This document shows, piece after piece, positions 1-7,498 of a stretch of DNA of 24,075 nucleotides (the first letter of the stretch is position 1; each line of letters starts with the position of its first letter). The notes beneath the pieces were generated by a model, which saw nothing but the letters and a program-made list of their open reading frames with translations, ran no database searches and was not told where the DNA came from. This DNA comes from CAZONU01 sp965370045. GTDB lineage: Bacteria > Planctomycetota > SZUA-567 > JAKLDR01. Where the stretch lies: positions 1 through 24,075 of the forward strand of contig CBDUSI010000070.1 in NCBI GenBank assembly GCA_965370045.1. Direction: 5' to 3'. Position numbers and translations under genes: made by a program.

Positions 1-36
1 GAATATCGACCAACACACCCCCAGTCCTTTAGAGAA

Positions 37-306
37 TTAGCAGACACAGCCTAGAACAGTGAGCCCGATCTTCCAGTCCCAGACTGCAAAGCACCCCAAA
101 GCAACAGCAAGGCCAATGAAGGGCAAACAGCAACCAGCCTTCGTCAGATACTTGCGAGTGAAGTAATGTTCACCGACCGACTTCTTGAAGCACCGTTCGC
201 AGATTACGATTCTGTTGCCATTCCCGTATGTGCGAGTAAACTGTGCCTCGTCATCGTGTATTTCCCTAGCACAGTCGCCGCAGATATCTTCGTTAGGAGG
301 ATTCAT
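37..306 (-). CDS. Small zinc-ribbon-like protein with C-terminal membrane segment
   Basis: This is an 89-residue protein of unknown function. Near the N-terminus it has a CGDC knuckle (residues 9-12) and a CERC knuckle (36-39), spaced as in a treble-clef or zinc-ribbon fold that would bind one zinc. The last 25-30 residues are hydrophobic with several Cys and could form one membrane helix, leaving the zinc knuckles on one face of the membrane. It begins with ATG 9 bases after the stop of the upstream small gene, so the two are probably cotranscribed. The ribosome binding site is weak, which suggests translational coupling. Base composition is near 50% GC, clearly below the rest of the window. 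An overlapping plus-strand frame exists but has no family features. The coding call is fairly likely; no function can be assigned. Confidence 0.6.
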   Translation of the reverse strand: MNPPNEDICGDCAREIHDDEAQFTRTYGNGNRIVICERCFKKSVGEHYFTRKYLTKAGCCLPFIGLAVALGCFAVWDWKIGLTVLGCVC

Positions 307-315
307 GAGTTTTCG

Positions 316-639
316 CTAGGCGTCGGCTACATGCTCTCCCCACGGTTTCCAGTATCGCAAGATGAACCTGACCGTATCGGGCACATCCGCGTCAGCCAGC
401 TCTACGGAAGCAGTAGGAAGATGTGGATTCGAAAGTTGAAACTTGTTCTTGTGAGGTACGTACTCGATTTGCAATCCACCAAAGCGGAGTGTAAGCGGGT
501 TCTCCAGGGCTTCTTCGCATTGAGGGCACTTCTGCGCCAGAGATTCCACGTTTTCCGACCATCCGCACTTAGGGCATTCCTGCGGTATCCAGCCCATGCA
601 ACAGGGGCCATCGACATCCTTTACAAGTTTGTCAGTCAC
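316..639 (-). CDS. Small CxxC zinc-ribbon protein, function unknown
   Basis: This is a 107-residue protein whose first half carries CPKC (about residues 22-25) and CPQC (about 38-41). The pair forms a classic two-knuckle zinc ribbon. The C-terminal half is a mixed-charge region with no recognised domain. The start is GTG at 639, chosen because a perfect GGAGG (646-650) sits 6 bases upstream. It is followed after 9 bases by the second small Cys-rich gene. It lies 44 bp downstream of the amidohydrolase run on the same strand, so it could be read through from that operon, but composition drops sharply at about position 660. Such ribbons occur in regulators, RNA-binding factors and orphan small proteins, and nothing here separates these options. 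Confidence 0.62.
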   Translation of the reverse strand: MTDKLVKDVDGPCCMGWIPQECPKCGWSENVESLAQKCPQCEEALENPLTLRFGGLQIEYVPHKNKFQLSNPHLPTASVELADADVPDTVRFILRYWKPWGEHVADA

Positions 640-683
640 GCCTAGCCTCCAAGCCTAAGCTGTATCCTCTCACTCCGCCGCGC

Positions 684-1448
684 TCAGCCCTTCTGGAAAT
701 CAAAGACTCGCAGCGCGTTGAGGCCCAGGATCTTGCGCTTGTCCTCCTCGCTTATCTCCGCCTCCAGCACCGGTCCCAGCGGGTGGATGGGATCGAAGAG
801 CGTCTGGTCGGTGCCGAAGACCAGACGGTCGACGTCAAAGAGCCGGACCAGGTCCGCGACCTTGCCGCGCTCCTGGGTGCTGGTGACGAAGTCCAGGTAC
901 ACGTTGGGCAGCTCACTGGCCAGCTCGGCGGCCAGCCGGTACTCGTTCGCCAGCGCGTGGAACCAGAACATGGGCAGCTCCGGGAAGCGCCGGGCCGCAT
1001 CCGCCGCGGCCGGTCCGTTGCCGGTCCAGGTGTGGGAGGTCAGCGGCAGCTTCTTCGCGGCGAGCAGCTCGAACATCGCGAGGTTCTCGGGCGCGTTGAA
1101 GGCCAGGCCGGTGCAGGACGGGTGAATCTTGGCGGAGACGAACCGGGGATGGTCCGCGTAGCGCTCGATCTCCTCCCGGGACTCGTCGGGGTAATGGCCG
1201 TTGAAGACCAGCGATCCGTAGACGCGCTCGTCGCTCTCGACGGCGCGGGCGATCTCCGCGTTGCCCTCGGGGGCATCGTAGAAGATGGCCAGCGCCGAGG
1301 AGATTATCACCTTGCTGAACCCGGTGCTGTCCAGCAGCTCCCGCAGCTCGTCGAGGCTGCCCCTCGAACCGGGATAACCCCAGCAGCCCAGGTGGGCGTG
1401 CGCGTCGACGACCTCGACGCCGGGAAGCAGCTCGGAGACCGCACTCAT
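684..1448 (-). CDS. Amidohydrolase family protein (TIM-barrel metal-dependent hydrolase), paralog A
   Basis: This 254-residue protein belongs to the amidohydrolase-2 type of the metal-dependent hydrolase superfamily, whose members hydrolyse or decarboxylate small organic acids, lactones and amides. The metal set appears intact: HxH in DAHAHLG (H17, H19), K107 in AKIHP, H139 in SHTW, H164 in WFHA and D214 in FGTD. The length (about 250-280 is usual) and the order of motifs fit a full barrel. The one drift is WFHA where relatives have AHLGG. Its ATG overlaps the stop of paralog B in an ATGA arrangement, so the two are translationally coupled. It is the last of four amidohydrolase-fold genes. 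The substrate cannot be read from the sequence; cytoplasmic location is inferred from the lack of a signal peptide. Confidence 0.88.
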   Translation of the reverse strand: MSAVSELLPGVEVVDAHAHLGCWGYPGSRGSLDELRELLDSTGFSKVIISSALAIFYDAPEGNAEIARAVESDERVYGSLVFNGHYPDESREEIERYADHPRFVSAKIHPSCTGLAFNAPENLAMFELLAAKKLPLTSHTWTGNGPAAADAARRFPELPMFWFHALANEYRLAAELASELPNVYLDFVTSTQERGKVADLVRLFDVDRLVFGTDQTLFDPIHPLGPVLEAEISEEDKRKILGLNALRVFDFQKG

Positions 1449-2188
1449 GACTTGATCCCCCCCAGCAGGCCGGCCAGTGTTTCCCCCAGAATGCCGGCCT
1501 TTTCCTCTTCGCTTATCTGGGCCAGGCGTATGGCCTCAATGGCCCCGCGGCCGGACTCCAGCGGCTGGCCGGTGCCCAGCACCAGGCGCGACGCGCCCAG
1601 CTCGCGGCACAGAAACTCGACTGATCCGGGCGTGCAGGTGTGCCCCATCTCCATCAGGAACTCCTCGCGGCGGCGCATTACCTCGACGCATTCGGTCAGC
1701 GCGTTGTAGTAGACGTTGGCGAGGATCACCCGGCAGCCCGGCGGGGCCAGGTGGGCCACCCCGCTGGCCAGGTCGCTGAACTTGCCGATGGGAAAGGCCA
1801 CCGGCATGCCGGCCTCGGCGCACTCGGCGAAGATGCGCTCGACGAGGACGTTGTGGAGCAACCACTCCCGCTGGGCCGAGAAGAGCTGCTGCGTGAAGAG
1901 CCGCAGCATCCGGAAGCCGTCATCGAGCAGCCGCCCGGGGAGGCTCTGCTTCTCGAAGTAGCGCCGGGGCCCGATGGTGGCCACCGGCTCCAGCCCGGGG
2001 TGCGCCGCGCAGACCTCCAGGGTCTCGGCGTTGCCCTCGCCGTGGTCGTAGAAGACCCCGCGCAGGCTGACGGCCAGCCCCTTCTCGATGCCCAGGCCGG
2101 AGAGGACTTCCAGAAGCCGCTCGACTGAAACGTCCCGGGCCTCCCCGGGCCAGCGGCCGAAAACGCAGTTGGCCTCGATGATCCGCAA
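1445..2188 (-). CDS. Amidohydrolase-fold paralog B with degenerate metal site
   Basis: This 247-residue protein matches its neighbours along its length and in motif order, but every expected metal ligand is replaced. DAHAHLG becomes EANCVFG (residues 5-11), the barrel His of strand 5 lies in PVAFPIG, the AHLGG position reads ANVYYN, and the final GSD reads GTG (about 205-207). It is therefore probably not a metal hydrolase of the usual kind; a structural, regulatory or binding role is inferred. The start is TTG at 2188, chosen because GGGAGG (2195-2200) lies 6 bases upstream and because the frame before it only shadows paralog C. The TTG lies 1 base past paralog C's stop and the end overlaps paralog A by 4 bases, so expression should be coupled to both intact paralogs. 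Confidence 0.8.
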   Translation of the reverse strand: MRIIEANCVFGRWPGEARDVSVERLLEVLSGLGIEKGLAVSLRGVFYDHGEGNAETLEVCAAHPGLEPVATIGPRRYFEKQSLPGRLLDDGFRMLRLFTQQLFSAQREWLLHNVLVERIFAECAEAGMPVAFPIGKFSDLASGVAHLAPPGCRVILANVYYNALTECVEVMRRREEFLMEMGHTCTPGSVEFLCRELGASRLVLGTGQPLESGRGAIEAIRLAQISEEEKAGILGETLAGLLGGIKS

Positions 2189-2189
2189 G

Positions 2190-2948
2190 TCAGTCCTCCC
2201 ATCCGAAGAGCCGCCGGGCGTTGCCGCCCAGAATCGCCGCGCGGACCTCCTCGGGGATGTCCGCGTAGAGCACCTTACCCAACTGGGCGCCGGGGTCAAT
2301 GAAGGGCATGTCGCTGCCGTAGAGCAGCCGCTCGCCCAGGCCGTTCTCGACCAGCCAGGAAATCGTCCCCCGGGAACTCTGCGAGCAGCATGTATCGAAC
2401 CAGAGATTGGGGTGCCGGGCGGCCAGCTCGGGCAGCTCACGGTGTTTGGTGCCGAAGCCGCCCAGGTGGGCCACGATGATTCGCACTCCGGGGTACTTCG
2501 CGGCCACGGCGCGCAGGTTGTCCGGACCGCAACACTTGTCCTCGGTCCAGAAATGTATCAGCACCGGGCAGCCGCGCCGCGCGGCGAACTCCCAGGCCGC
2601 CCCGTAGCCGGGGCCCTCCAGGGGGTGCTCGTGGACCGCGGCGTGCAGCTTGAGGCCCACGAAGCCGGGATGGTCGGCGAAGTGGTCGATTTCGTCCTCG
2701 GCCTCCCCGGGGTAGTTGGGGTTGACCACCGCGTAGAAGAAGAGCCGCCCCGCGTGACGCTCGGCCGCCTTCGCCGAGAGCCGGTTGCCCACGTGGTAGT
2801 CGGAACAAAAGGCCGCGTTCTGCGCGACCAGCAGGCGCTCGACGCCAAGAGCGTCCAGGCGGCGCACCATGTCGTCGGGCGCGCACCTGGGGACGAGCAT
2901 GCCCCCGTAGTCGCCGACGTGCGCGTGGGCGTCGATGTATCCGCTCAT
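2190..2948 (-). CDS. Amidohydrolase family protein (TIM-barrel metal-dependent hydrolase), paralog C
   Basis: This 252-residue protein has the most canonical motifs of the four paralogs: DAHAHVG (H8, H10), GLKLH (K100), LIHFW (H132), VAHLGG (H161) and YGSDMPF (D213). These match the mononuclear-metal amidohydrolase-2 family of hydrolases and decarboxylases. The start is ATG at 2948, with GGAGG (2956-2960) 7 bases upstream; it shares one base with the stop of paralog D (TGATG). A longer open frame exists upstream but only mirrors paralog D. A notable Cys-rich patch (DKCCG, about 137-141, and DTCCS, 185-189) could lie near the active site. Cytoplasmic and probably catalytic; the substrate is unknown. 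Confidence 0.9.
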   Translation of the reverse strand: MSGYIDAHAHVGDYGGMLVPRCAPDDMVRRLDALGVERLLVAQNAAFCSDYHVGNRLSAKAAERHAGRLFFYAVVNPNYPGEAEDEIDHFADHPGFVGLKLHAAVHEHPLEGPGYGAAWEFAARRGCPVLIHFWTEDKCCGPDNLRAVAAKYPGVRIIVAHLGGFGTKHRELPELAARHPNLWFDTCCSQSSRGTISWLVENGLGERLLYGSDMPFIDPGAQLGKVLYADIPEEVRAAILGGNARRLFGWED

Positions 2949-3697
2949 CAGTCGGCCTCCGCGAGCAGCGCGCGCAGGTTGCCGCCGGCCACCGCGGCCA
3001 TGTCCGCGTCGCTTAACCCCGAGAAGTTCAGCGTGCCGCGGGCCTCCTCCATACAGATGTCCGGGGCGTTCGAGCCGTAGAGCAGCCGCCCGGCGCCGAA
3101 CCTGTCGGCGACTTCGCGGAGCCCTTCGTTGACCACGTAGCTGGAGATCTCGACGCGGAGGTTCGCGTGACGCGCAAAGAGCGGATAGAGGACCCGCGCG
3201 GCGCGGTAGCCGGTTCGGGTGAGAATCACCGGCAGCTCCGGGTGGGCCGAGAGCATGGCATCCAACTGGTCCCAGCGGCCGTCGGCGTCGAGCAGCACCG
3301 GTACCCGCCGGCCTTCCAACGCGCTCCAGAGCGCACCGCAGCACCAGTCGGCCAGCGAGTAGCCGTGGCGCGCGGGCTCGGCGCGGACTATCTCCGCACC
3401 CGCGGCGGCCATCTCGGCGAGCAGTTCATCAGGCGCGGGAATCTCCGCGGTGCCCGGTGGCAGGACGGTCCAGACCGGGTGCAGGCGCTGGCGGCCGGCG
3501 AGTTCCTCGACGAGCAGGCGGTTGCCGACTGCCGGGGCGGTTTCCAGCGCGCGCCAGTCGGCGCACCAGACTTCGGCTATTTCCAGGCGGTCCATCTCGG
3601 CCAGCAGTTCGTCGGCGGAGACGTAGGGCTCGCCCTTAGGCACCGCCGGCCGGCCGAAGAGTACGCAGCAGTCCAGGATTTCCAAGGCACCCTCCAT
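2948..3697 (-). CDS. Amidohydrolase-fold paralog D with degenerate metal site
   Basis: This 249-residue protein is clearly of the same fold as paralogs A-C (LFG at the N-terminus, LLYGSNAPDI near the end), but it lacks the metal ligands. HxH is replaced in LDCCVLFG (residues 8-15), the strand-5 His is Asp in LLDAD, the HLGG stretch reads LTRTGY, and the terminal GSD is GSN (N210). Like paralog B it is probably catalytically dead or repurposed. The ATG at 3697 lacks a clear ribosome binding site. An in-frame TTG at 3685, 4 bases after GGAGGG, would give an N-terminus aligning exactly with that of paralog B and may be the real start. It follows the URO-D gene by 55 bases and overlaps paralog C by 1 base. 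Confidence 0.78.
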   Translation of the reverse strand: MEGALEILDCCVLFGRPAVPKGEPYVSADELLAEMDRLEIAEVWCADWRALETAPAVGNRLLVEELAGRQRLHPVWTVLPPGTAEIPAPDELLAEMAAAGAEIVRAEPARHGYSLADWCCGALWSALEGRRVPVLLDADGRWDQLDAMLSAHPELPVILTRTGYRAARVLYPLFARHANLRVEISSYVVNEGLREVADRFGAGRLLYGSNAPDICMEEARGTLNFSGLSDADMAAVAGGNLRALLAEAD

Positions 3698-3752
3698 GTG
3701 CGGAGTCAGAGGCTACCGTGCGCGGCCGTTCCCGGCAAGCGGTCTCCCGGGG

Positions 3753-4733
3753 CTAGGCCACCTCTCCCAACTCCCGGCCGGCGGCCAGGAAAGCGCGGAC
3801 GTTCTCCTCGGGCGTGCCCGTGCATATCTCGGCCACCACCCGGGCGACACCGGCCTCGGCCAGCTCATCGCACTTCGCGCGAATGCGCTCCGGTGAGCCC
3901 CGCAGCATCTCGCTAATGGTGAGTATGTTCCACTGAACCGGGACGTCCAGGAGCCGCTTCCAGTCCTCGATGGTTACGTGCTCGTCCTGGCCGAGGTCCA
4001 GGGCGGCCAGGCCCAGCCGCGCGACGGCCGGCAAGTGCGCGGGCTTCAGGAGTTCGCTGTGCATCGAGCGCCGACCGCCGGGTCCGGCTAGTTCCGTGTA
4101 GATGCGCTCGTAGCAGGGCATGACCAGTTCGTCGAACATCTCCGGCGGCAGCATGCCCGCGAAGTCGTCGGCCACGCCCGCCGCCCCGGCCAGGGGGTCA
4201 GCGTTATGCTCGCGGACCTGTCGCGTGAACGAGATCAGGCTGTCGGTTATCACCGCGAGCAGTTCGCGGACCAGCTCGGGATGGTCGTAGCAGTCCAGGA
4301 AGAAATCCTCGCCGCGCAGCAGCTTGGCCTCGGTTACCGGCCCCTCCACCCCGGCGCCGAGCTTGACCGGCTGGCCGGAGATATCCTGCATGCGCTCCTG
4401 CATCTCGACGAAGAGGCGCATGGCCGGCGCGGCCAGGTAGTCATCAGGCACGCTCAGTTCGCGCGCCGCAGCGGCGGCGGAGAGTATCGGCGGGCCGGTC
4501 TGCGCCTGGTGTCCCTCGGGATAGAGAAGCTCCATGCCCAGCGCGGCCACGCCTACATAGGCCGGTGGGTCGCAATGCGGGCCGCCGGTGTCAATGCCGA
4601 ACTTCTCGCGGAATATCCGCCGGCCCTCGGTCTGAGTGCGCAGCTTGATTCCGGCATCGGTGTAGTAGCCGTCGAGCGTGGTGCCGGCGTACTCGGCGAG
4701 CACTTCGGGCGGAACGGCCAGGTGCCAGTTCAT
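3753..4733 (-). CDS. Uroporphyrinogen decarboxylase (URO-D) family protein
   Basis: This 326-residue protein has the URO-D/corrinoid methyltransferase barrel: GVEGPVTEAKLLRG (about 128-141), a D/HPELVRELL helix (150-159), DDFAGMLPPEMFDELVMPCY (189-208) and TPEENV (307-312). Family members either decarboxylate uroporphyrinogen or move methyl groups between corrinoid proteins and thiols (MtaA/MtbA type). True HemE motifs are absent at the N-terminus, so heme synthesis is unlikely. The methyltransferase zinc site is H-x-C plus a distant Cys; here the first part reads MHSE (H225, E227) with C304 in EICTG, so the first Cys is lost. GGAGG lies 6 bases before the ATG. It is located between a DegT aminotransferase and the four amidohydrolase-fold genes, as in catabolic clusters of uncultured bacteria. 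The substrate is unknown. Confidence 0.82.
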   Translation of the reverse strand: MNWHLAVPPEVLAEYAGTTLDGYYTDAGIKLRTQTEGRRIFREKFGIDTGGPHCDPPAYVGVAALGMELLYPEGHQAQTGPPILSAAAAARELSVPDDYLAAPAMRLFVEMQERMQDISGQPVKLGAGVEGPVTEAKLLRGEDFFLDCYDHPELVRELLAVITDSLISFTRQVREHNADPLAGAAGVADDFAGMLPPEMFDELVMPCYERIYTELAGPGGRRSMHSELLKPAHLPAVARLGLAALDLGQDEHVTIEDWKRLLDVPVQWNILTISEMLRGSPERIRAKCDELAEAGVARVVAEICTGTPEENVRAFLAAGRELGEVA

Positions 4734-4774
4734 CCCTGTCCTCCGGGCTGGGCCCGTCTGGGGACCAACGCCGC

Positions 4775-6031
4775 TTACAGCTTCTCTACGGAGGCGGCCA
4801 CCTTCTCAAAGGCCTCCGCGTACTGGTCCATAAGCTCTCCCGCGGGGGCGGTGGCCACCGGCACGCTGATGAGATTGTCGACCAGGGAGTTGGCGGTGGG
4901 GAAGCCCGCCGGGTCGTAGTCGTCGCGGCCGGCCGCGGCGCGGATCTGCGGCGGGAGCGAGTCGCCTCCGGCGGCCAGCTCGCGGAAGAGCGGCTGGTCG
5001 TGGAGCCGCGCGTAGCGGTTGGCGCTGACCTTGGCGCCTTCGGCATTCAAGGCCTCCACGAACCTTTCAACAGGGGCGCCCGCGAAACGCTCCGGCCGGT
5101 AACGGATCACCCACTCGTAGTACACGCGCTCGACGTCCTTCGGCGCGCGATAAGTGTCAAGGCCCAGCTTCTCAAGGCGCGCGGCCAGGCGGTCGACGTT
5201 GGCGGCCCGCACCGCGTTCATTTCGTCGAGCTTGCGAAGTTGCGCGCGGGCAATGGCCGCGGCCAGCGGGTGCATGCGGTACTTGAAGCCGAAGCAGGTA
5301 CGGCGGTAACGCTTATAGTCGTCGGACAGGCCCCCGACGCGCTCGTAGTGCCCCAGCGTCGTGGCCTTCTCCAACGTCGCCAGGTCGTCGGTGACCAGGA
5401 CCCCGCCCTCGCCAGCGACCATCAGCTTGCTGGTCTGCAGCGAGAAACCGGCGACATCGCCCAGCGCGCCGATCTTCTTGCCGTGATACGTGGCCCCGTG
5501 CGCGTGGCTGCAGTCCTCAATCACTGCCAGGCCGTGCCTGGCGGCCACCGCCTTGATCTCGTCGACCTTGGAGGGCAGGCCCCAGAGGTGGACGATTACG
5601 ACGGCCCGGGTGCGGTCGGTGATGCGTCGCTCCATGTCCGCGGGGTCGATGCCCAGGTTGTCGGCCTCGCAATCGCAGAGGATCGGGACCCCCCCGCACC
5701 AGAATATCTCCATGGCGCTGCCCCAGAAGGTGTAGGTGGGCACCAGCACCTCGTCCCCCGGGCCGATGCCCGCGGCGAAGTAGGCGGAGTGCAGCGAGGC
5801 GGTCCCGTTGTTGCAGGCCAGCCCGTGCTCCACCCCGATATATGCGGCGAACTCGCGCTCGAATGCCCGGGTCTCTTCGCTGATGGAAAGCTCGCCCCGG
5901 CGAATCAGCGCCGCGGTTGCCTCGACCTCCTCTTCCCCGAGGCGCGGCCACTTCAGGAACTCGTCCTGCTCCAGAGTCACGGCGGGCTTGCCGCCCAGGA
6001 TCGCCGGCTTGCTCTCGACTGTCACGCTCAT
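4775..6031 (-). CDS. DegT/DnrJ/EryC1/StrS family aminotransferase (first copy)
   Basis: This 418-residue PLP enzyme of the sugar/cyclitol aminotransferase family transfers an amino group, usually from Glu or Gln, to a keto-sugar or related ketone. Family features are NNGTASLHSA (74-83, phosphate/cofactor loop), GDEVLVPTYTF (92-102), IEDCSHAHGA (171-180, D173 to the pyridine nitrogen) and SLQTSKLMVAGEGG (197-210) with the Schiff-base lysine K202. Length is at the upper end for the family. A strong GGAGG lies 7 bases before the ATG. It heads a minus-strand run with URO-D and amidohydrolase-fold genes, and diverges from an MFS transporter across 93 bases. The shared control region suggests the transporter and pathway are used together. 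The exact substrate cannot be inferred. Confidence 0.9.
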   Translation of the reverse strand: MSVTVESKPAILGGKPAVTLEQDEFLKWPRLGEEEVEATAALIRRGELSISEETRAFEREFAAYIGVEHGLACNNGTASLHSAYFAAGIGPGDEVLVPTYTFWGSAMEIFWCGGVPILCDCEADNLGIDPADMERRITDRTRAVVIVHLWGLPSKVDEIKAVAARHGLAVIEDCSHAHGATYHGKKIGALGDVAGFSLQTSKLMVAGEGGVLVTDDLATLEKATTLGHYERVGGLSDDYKRYRRTCFGFKYRMHPLAAAIARAQLRKLDEMNAVRAANVDRLAARLEKLGLDTYRAPKDVERVYYEWVIRYRPERFAGAPVERFVEALNAEGAKVSANRYARLHDQPLFRELAAGGDSLPPQIRAAAGRDDYDPAGFPTANSLVDNLISVPVATAPAGELMDQYAEAFEKVAASVEKL

Positions 6032-6124
6032 GAAATCGCCTCCTCAGAAATCGCGCCGTAAAACATCGGTAAGTACGAAACTGCTCTTGATTGGCCCCCG
6101 GGCGGTGCTACCATCCCGCGCCAA
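6032..6124. promoter_or_regulatory. Divergent control region between DegT aminotransferase and MFS transporter
   Basis: These 93 bases separate two divergent genes and must hold both promoters. On the plus strand TTGATT (6087-6092) and TACCAT (6109-6114) are 16 bases apart and would start transcription only a few bases before the transporter ATG, giving a nearly leaderless message; this is weak support. On the minus strand the only firm element is the GGAGG before the aminotransferase. No convincing minus-strand promoter was seen. Confidence 0.35.
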
Positions 6125-7498
6125 ATGGCGACGCCAGGCAAAACTCCCCCGCGCCGCGGCCTGATCGGTCCGCGCGACGTCCGCATCTACGACGCTCTGC
6201 GCCGCCGCCCGTTCGTATTGGCCAAATTTCAGTGGCTCAAGTTCCGCCGGATGTGGCGCAGCCTCAAGGGTCCGGCGGCGATCCTGGTCTGGACCAATCC
6301 GCTGTGGCTGATCCCCCTGGCCGTCTCCCGGCAGTACCAGCAGATGTACGCGCGCGAGCTGGGCCTCAGCGAGATCCAGGTCGGCTACATCGCCGCGGTG
6401 CTCACCGGCGGCAGCATGATCTGCTTCCTGATCGGCGGCTGGCTCACCGACCGGCTGGGCTACAAGCGCTGCATCACCCTCTTCGACGCCATCGCCTGGC
6501 CGGGCTCCATGCTGGCCCTGGCCCTGGCCGGGCCGGGGCAGGCCTGGTGCTTCTACCTGTCCAGCGCGCTGATGAGCTTCATGGCCGCCTGCGTGCCCGC
6601 CTGGCACAGCATGTTTGTCTCCGGCATCCAGCCCGAGCGCCGCGCGCCGGCCTACGGGATGCTGTTCATCACGCTCACCGCGCCGGGCATCATCTTTCCC
6701 CCGCTGGGCGGCTGGCTGGCCGCCAGCTACGGCCTGGTGCCGGCCATGCGCGGGGTCTACTTCGCCGCCGCGGCGATGATGACCATCGGCATCCTGATCC
6801 GCTGGCGGCTGCTGCCCGACCCGCCGCCGACCGAGACCACAACTCGTGGAATGTTCAAGGCCCTGGGCGACCAGTTCCGGCCATACTTGAAGACGCTGTT
6901 CAACCGCAAGACCTGGAGCTTCATGGTCGCGCTGATCCTCTTCAACCTCGACGTGCTCATCGGTATGAGCTTCGTGCCCCTCTACATCATGGAGCAACTG
7001 GGAGTGCCCAAGCCGATATTCTCGATCGTGCCCGCGGCCACCAGCGTGGTGCGCCTGGCGGCGATCATCCTGCTGGCCCCGCTGATCACCACGCGGAACA
7101 CCCGGCGGGTGCTGGTGCTCTCCGGGGTGGCAATGGCCATTGGCACGCTGGTGCTCATCTCCCTGCTCTTCGGCGCGCCGGCGTACAGCGGCTGGGTGCT
7201 GGCCGTGGTCCTGGGCGGGGCGTTCTTCTGGGCGCTGGGCGGGGCGCTCTCCGGGCCGGCCATCCTCGGCGCCTGGAGCAACACCATCCCCGAGAAGGTC
7301 CGCAACCGCCTGTGGGGCGCGCACGGGGCGGTGAGCCGGATCATCGCCTGCGGCGCGCTGGCCGGCATGGGCCACCTCTACTACGCCTGGGGCCCGTCGC
7401 TGCTGATCGTGCTGATCGCCCTGGAGGCCGGGGTGATCCTCTTCTTCGCGCTCAGCCCGGTGGGCACGGCGCACTCGCCGAAGGCGCCGGAGGATTAA
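6125..7498 (+). CDS. MFS transporter
   Basis: This 457-residue integral membrane protein of the major facilitator superfamily has about 12 hydrophobic segments, the first near residues 52-70 and the last near 430-450, with a basic cytoplasmic N-terminus of about 50 residues. The family signature between helices 2 and 3 is clear (GGWLTDRLGYKR, 104-115). A central loop near 240-270 (rich in Pro, Thr and Arg) separates the two six-helix halves. It probably moves a small solute by proton or solute coupling; direction and cargo are unknown. It diverges from the DegT/URO-D/amidohydrolase run, suggesting uptake or export of that pathway's compound. Its stop overlaps the stop of the second DegT gene on the opposite strand, leaving no room for a terminator. 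No good ribosome binding site precedes the ATG. Confidence 0.88.
   Translation: MATPGKTPPRRGLIGPRDVRIYDALRRRPFVLAKFQWLKFRRMWRSLKGPAAILVWTNPLWLIPLAVSRQYQQMYARELGLSEIQVGYIAAVLTGGSMICFLIGGWLTDRLGYKRCITLFDAIAWPGSMLALALAGPGQAWCFYLSSALMSFMAACVPAWHSMFVSGIQPERRAPAYGMLFITLTAPGIIFPPLGGWLAASYGLVPAMRGVYFAAAAMMTIGILIRWRLLPDPPPTETTTRGMFKALGDQFRPYLKTLFNRKTWSFMVALILFNLDVLIGMSFVPLYIMEQLGVPKPIFSIVPAATSVVRLAAIILLAPLITTRNTRRVLVLSGVAMAIGTLVLISLLFGAPAYSGWVLAVVLGGAFFWALGGALSGPAILGAWSNTIPEKVRNRLWGAHGAVSRIIACGALAGMGHLYYAWGPSLLIVLIALEAGVILFFALSPVGTAHSPKAPED

Noticed and set aside
166..645. Plus-strand open frame of 159 codons over the two small Cys-rich genes
   Set aside because: No domain or ribosome binding site; the minus-strand frames have paired CxxC knuckles and a perfect GGAGG before one start.
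2189..2440. N-terminal extension of amidohydrolase paralog B
   Set aside because: It lies wholly inside paralog C, has no homology pattern, and TTG at 2188 has a well-placed GGGAGG.
2949..3344. N-terminal extension of amidohydrolase paralog C
   Set aside because: It is a shadow of paralog D; the conserved family N-terminus begins right after the ATG at 2948.
6083..6096. Second GG-N10-GC (sigma-54-like) site before the first DegT gene, minus strand
   Set aside because: Only the GG and GC spacing fits; most other consensus positions fail and no matching palindromes were found nearby.
7495..7498. Overlapping stop codons of the MFS and second DegT genes as a frameshift or misassembly sign
   Set aside because: Both proteins have normal ends and the shared TTAA simply supplies TAA on both strands.
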